Source: Desulfurococcales archaeon
Lineage (GTDB): Archaea > Thermoproteota > Thermoprotei_A > Sulfolobales > Desulfurococcaceae
Length of the DNA stretch: 6,837 nt
Assembly (NCBI GenBank): GCA_026985375.1
Contig: JALSQP010000143.1
Coordinates: forward strand, 1-6,837
Reading direction: 5' to 3'
This document shows positions 5,185 through 6,837 of the stretch, piece by piece (within the stretch, counting starts at the first letter, position 1; each line of letters opens with the position of its first letter). The notes beneath the pieces are model-generated. The model ran no database searches. It worked only from the letters and a program-made list of their open reading frames with translations, and was not told where the DNA came from. A program made the translations under genes and the position numbers.

Positions 5185-5832
5185 ATGCCTCTCCCGTCGA
5201 AGGAAAAACTAAGGGAATCAATTGAAAAAGCAATAAAATATAGTACACCGCGCAGGTTTAAACAGAGCGTCGAGCTAATCATCGTGTTAAGAGATATTGA
5301 TCCCAGGTCTCCTGAGGGTAGAATACGTGAAATAGTTGTTCTGCCCAAGAGGCTAGGCAAGGACAAAATAATATGTGTAGTAGCTGATGGAGCAATGGCC
5401 GAAAAAGCGAGAGAATCAGGCGCAACTAAAGTCATAACAAAGCCCGAGCTTGAAGCACTGGATAAGAAGGGAGTAAAGAAGATTGCACAGCAGTGTGACT
5501 GGGTTCTCGTAAGAACAGACTTAATGGCTATTGCTGGTAGAAAACTAGGACCAGCACTTGGCCCTAGAGGCAAGATCCCCGTTCCCGTGCCGCCCGCGGC
5601 AGATATCTCTGTTCTCATCAAGAGATACAAGTCAGCAGTTCTTCTTAGAAACAAGGATCAGCCGCAGTTAATGACACGAATTGGTACTGAGGACATGAAC
5701 ATAGATGATCTCGTCGAGAACGCACAGACTATATTATCATTACTCGAGACAAAGTTACCTAACGGTGCAAATAATATAGCTAAAATAGTTGTAAAAACAA
5801 CTATGGGTCCACCAGTGGAAGTGGTAGGGTGA
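5185..5832 (+). CDS. rpl1: Large-subunit ribosomal protein uL1
   Basis: From ATG 5185 the product is 215 aa, normal for archaeal uL1. It forms the L1 stalk by the ribosomal E site, and in methanogens and bacteria it also represses its own mRNA. Domain I is split between the N- and C-terminal parts: KLRESIEKAIKYS (8-20), RRFKQSVELIIVLRDID (23-39), then IGTEDMNIDDLVENAQTIL (166-184) and KIVVKTTMGPPVEV (200-213). Domain II includes VRTDLMAIAGRKLGPALGPR (109-128) and KIPVPVP (130-136). A longer frame from GTG 5146 would overlap uL11 by 34 nt and add a 13-residue basic extension. GAGGTG at 5171-5176 supports ATG 5185 instead. The stop TGA overlaps the uL10 ribosome site. Confidence 0.97.
   Translation: MPLPSKEKLRESIEKAIKYSTPRRFKQSVELIIVLRDIDPRSPEGRIREIVVLPKRLGKDKIICVVADGAMAEKARESGATKVITKPELEALDKKGVKKIAQQCDWVLVRTDLMAIAGRKLGPALGPRGKIPVPVPPAADISVLIKRYKSAVLLRNKDQPQLMTRIGTEDMNIDDLVENAQTILSLLETKLPNGANNIAKIVVKTTMGPPVEVVG
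5827..5832 (+). promoter_or_regulatory. Shine-Dalgarno site for the GTG start of uL10
   Basis: GGGTGA includes the TGA stop of uL1 and lies 7 nt before GTG 5840. It supports that GTG as the uL10 start and suggests translational coupling of uL10 to uL1. Confidence 0.6.
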
Positions 5833-5839
5833 GTGAGCC

Positions 5840-6837
5840 GTGTCAGCAACAGCAGTGCCTAGAGCTAAGAGGATACCTGAATGGAAGATAAAAGAGGTAG
5901 AATATCTAGCATCACTGTTCAAGCAGTACCCTGTATTCCTAATAGCGGATATACAGGGATTCCCTACAAATCATCTACAAAAGCTCAGGAAGAAGCTCGC
6001 TAAAGTAGCCGTATTTAGAGTATCTAAGAACAAGCTCATACTTAGAGCTCTAAAGAAAGCTGGGTTAGACGTGTCAAAGTTTGAAAACCTACTGACGGGC
6101 CAGAACCTCCTCGTATTCAGTAACCTCAATGCTTTTGAACTAGCCCTACTGTTCGAGAAATACAAGGCCAAGGCCTTCTACAAGCCAGGCGAAGTAGCTG
6201 ACCAGGAAATAATAGTTCCTGAAGGTAACACCGGATTATCGCCAGGACCAATTCTAAGCACTTTCAGCAAGCTCAAGATACCCGTAAGGATCCAGGGCAA
6301 CGCGATATGGATAACTAAGGACACAAAGGTCGCTAAGCCAGGCGATGTCATTTCCGAAGAGCTAGCAAGCATACTACAGAGGCTGGGAATAGCGCTCAAG
6401 GAAGTAAAGCTCAAGGTAAAGATAGCTTATGATACGGGAGTACTAATACCGGGTGATCAGCTAGTCCTGGACCTCGGAGAATACGAGAACATGTTCGCCA
6501 ATGCTCACCTAGACGCTCTGAAGCTGGGCTCCGAGATAGCGTGGCCTGTACCAGAGATAATTGAGCTATCAGTAACCAAGGCATACAGGCACGCGCTAGC
6601 ATTAGCTGCTGAAGCAGGATTCGTGACGCCAGACACTGCAGAACATGTATTCAGAACAGCATTGATGAAAGCCTACGCACTAGCCGCGGAGATCTCCAAG
6701 TATGCACCGGACCTAGGGCTAGAAGTATCAACAGTAGCTGCTGCTCCTGCACAGCCTGCTGAGGAGAAGAAGAAGGAGGAAGAGGCTGCTGAGGAGGAGG
6801 AGAAGGAGACTGTTAGCGAGGAGGAGCTTGCTGAGGG
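5840..6837 (+). CDS. rplP0: Large-subunit ribosomal stalk protein uL10 (P0), 3' partial
   Basis: The frame opens at GTG 5840 and stays open for 332 codons to the window edge. The product is the P0/uL10 stalk base, which binds 23S rRNA beside uL11 and carries dimers of P1/L12 for factor recruitment. Visible are the rRNA-binding domain (about 1-110) with PEWKIKEVEYLASLFKQYPV (13-32) and RVSKNKLILRAL (60-71), the archaeal/eukaryotic insertion domain (about 111-190) with GNTGLSPGPILSTFSKLKIP (129-148), then long helices (about 215-290) that anchor stalk dimers. An Ala/Pro hinge from 299 leads to a Glu/Lys tail. The last residues EEELAE plus a partial codon resemble the lead into the terminal hydrophobic motif, so only a few residues are probably missing. 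L12/P1 would be expected downstream. Confidence 0.96.
   Translation, partial: MSATAVPRAKRIPEWKIKEVEYLASLFKQYPVFLIADIQGFPTNHLQKLRKKLAKVAVFRVSKNKLILRALKKAGLDVSKFENLLTGQNLLVFSNLNAFELALLFEKYKAKAFYKPGEVADQEIIVPEGNTGLSPGPILSTFSKLKIPVRIQGNAIWITKDTKVAKPGDVISEELASILQRLGIALKEVKLKVKIAYDTGVLIPGDQLVLDLGEYENMFANAHLDALKLGSEIAWPVPEIIELSVTKAYRHALALAAEAGFVTPDTAEHVFRTALMKAYALAAEISKYAPDLGLEVSTVAAAPAQPAEEKKKEEEAAEEEEKETVSEEELAE
6756..6836 (+). repeat. GAG/AAG-rich low-complexity tract in the uL10 tail
   Basis: The hinge and tail codons form purine runs at 6761-6785 and 6791-6809, with CTGCTGAGGAG present at both 6756-6766 and 6786-6796 and a variant near 6829. It encodes the acidic, flexible Glu/Lys/Ala end of P0 and is therefore coding, but the near-exclusive use of GAG and GCT looks like a short slippage-prone repeat. 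Confidence 0.6.

Noticed and set aside
5064..5654. A 196-codon open frame on the minus strand across uL11/uL1
   Set aside because: It lies fully opposite well-supported ribosomal genes, its product is low-complexity Ser/Leu/Pro-rich with no recognisable domain, and it looks like a codon-bias shadow.
1..6837. Mobile elements, CRISPR repeats, tRNA or rRNA genes, integration sites
   Set aside because: The window is almost entirely coding with conserved housekeeping genes on one strand. I saw no direct-repeat arrays, transposase motifs, terminal inverted repeats or tRNA cloverleaf sequence.

Overview
The window is a dense, single-strand block of archaeal housekeeping genes. Everything recognisable lies on the + strand. 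The gene set is archaeal/eukaryotic in type: eS19, PDCD5-like protein, eL39, eL31, aIF6, eL20 (L18a/LX), prefoldin alpha, FtsY, SecE/Sec61-gamma, Spt5, uL11, uL1 and uL10/P0. This order, the presence of eL20/LX, and ATA/AGA/AGG/CTA-rich codons point to a thermophilic crenarchaeote (Thermoprotei), perhaps of the Desulfurococcales. The order-level guess is an inference from protein style and not a measured placement.

Layout. Block 1 (about 1-1491) holds the C-terminal end of a YhbY/CRM-type RNA-binding protein, eS19, the PDCD5-like protein, eL39 (51 aa) and eL31, with gaps of about 12-30 nt. A 159-nt AT-rich gap (1492-1650) is the only sizeable non-coding stretch. It holds TATA-like sequences and a perfect 14-bp palindrome, so it is the most likely internal promoter. 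Block 2 (1651 to the right edge) holds aIF6, eL20, prefoldin alpha, ftsY, secE, spt5, uL11, uL1 and uL10. Genes there are joined by 4-nt ATGA overlaps or gaps of at most 25 nt. uL10 runs off the right end only a few residues before its expected C-terminus. The gene for the stalk protein P1/L12 would be expected next.

How the genes fit together. Block 1 and the start and end of block 2 supply ribosomal proteins and the 60S/50S anti-association factor aIF6. The middle of block 2 supplies factors that act on nascent chains and membrane insertion: prefoldin, the SRP receptor FtsY and the translocon subunit SecE. Spt5 couples the block to RNA polymerase elongation. The last three genes build the GTPase-associated centre and L1 stalk of the large subunit.

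Start codons. Almost every gene has an extended Shine-Dalgarno sequence (GGAGGTGAT-like). Aligned to that consensus, its first base lies 13-16 nt before the start codon. This window-internal ruler places the starts of ftsY and spt5 at TTG codons (3078 and 4180) and not at upstream ATGs, and trims over-extended starts of the PDCD5-like gene, uL11 and uL1. I found no new biological system, mobile element, CRISPR array, tRNA or rRNA. The most useful points are the start-codon corrections, the aIF6 promoter palindrome, an altered FtsY G4-adjacent motif, and possible hairpins over two ribosome binding sites.
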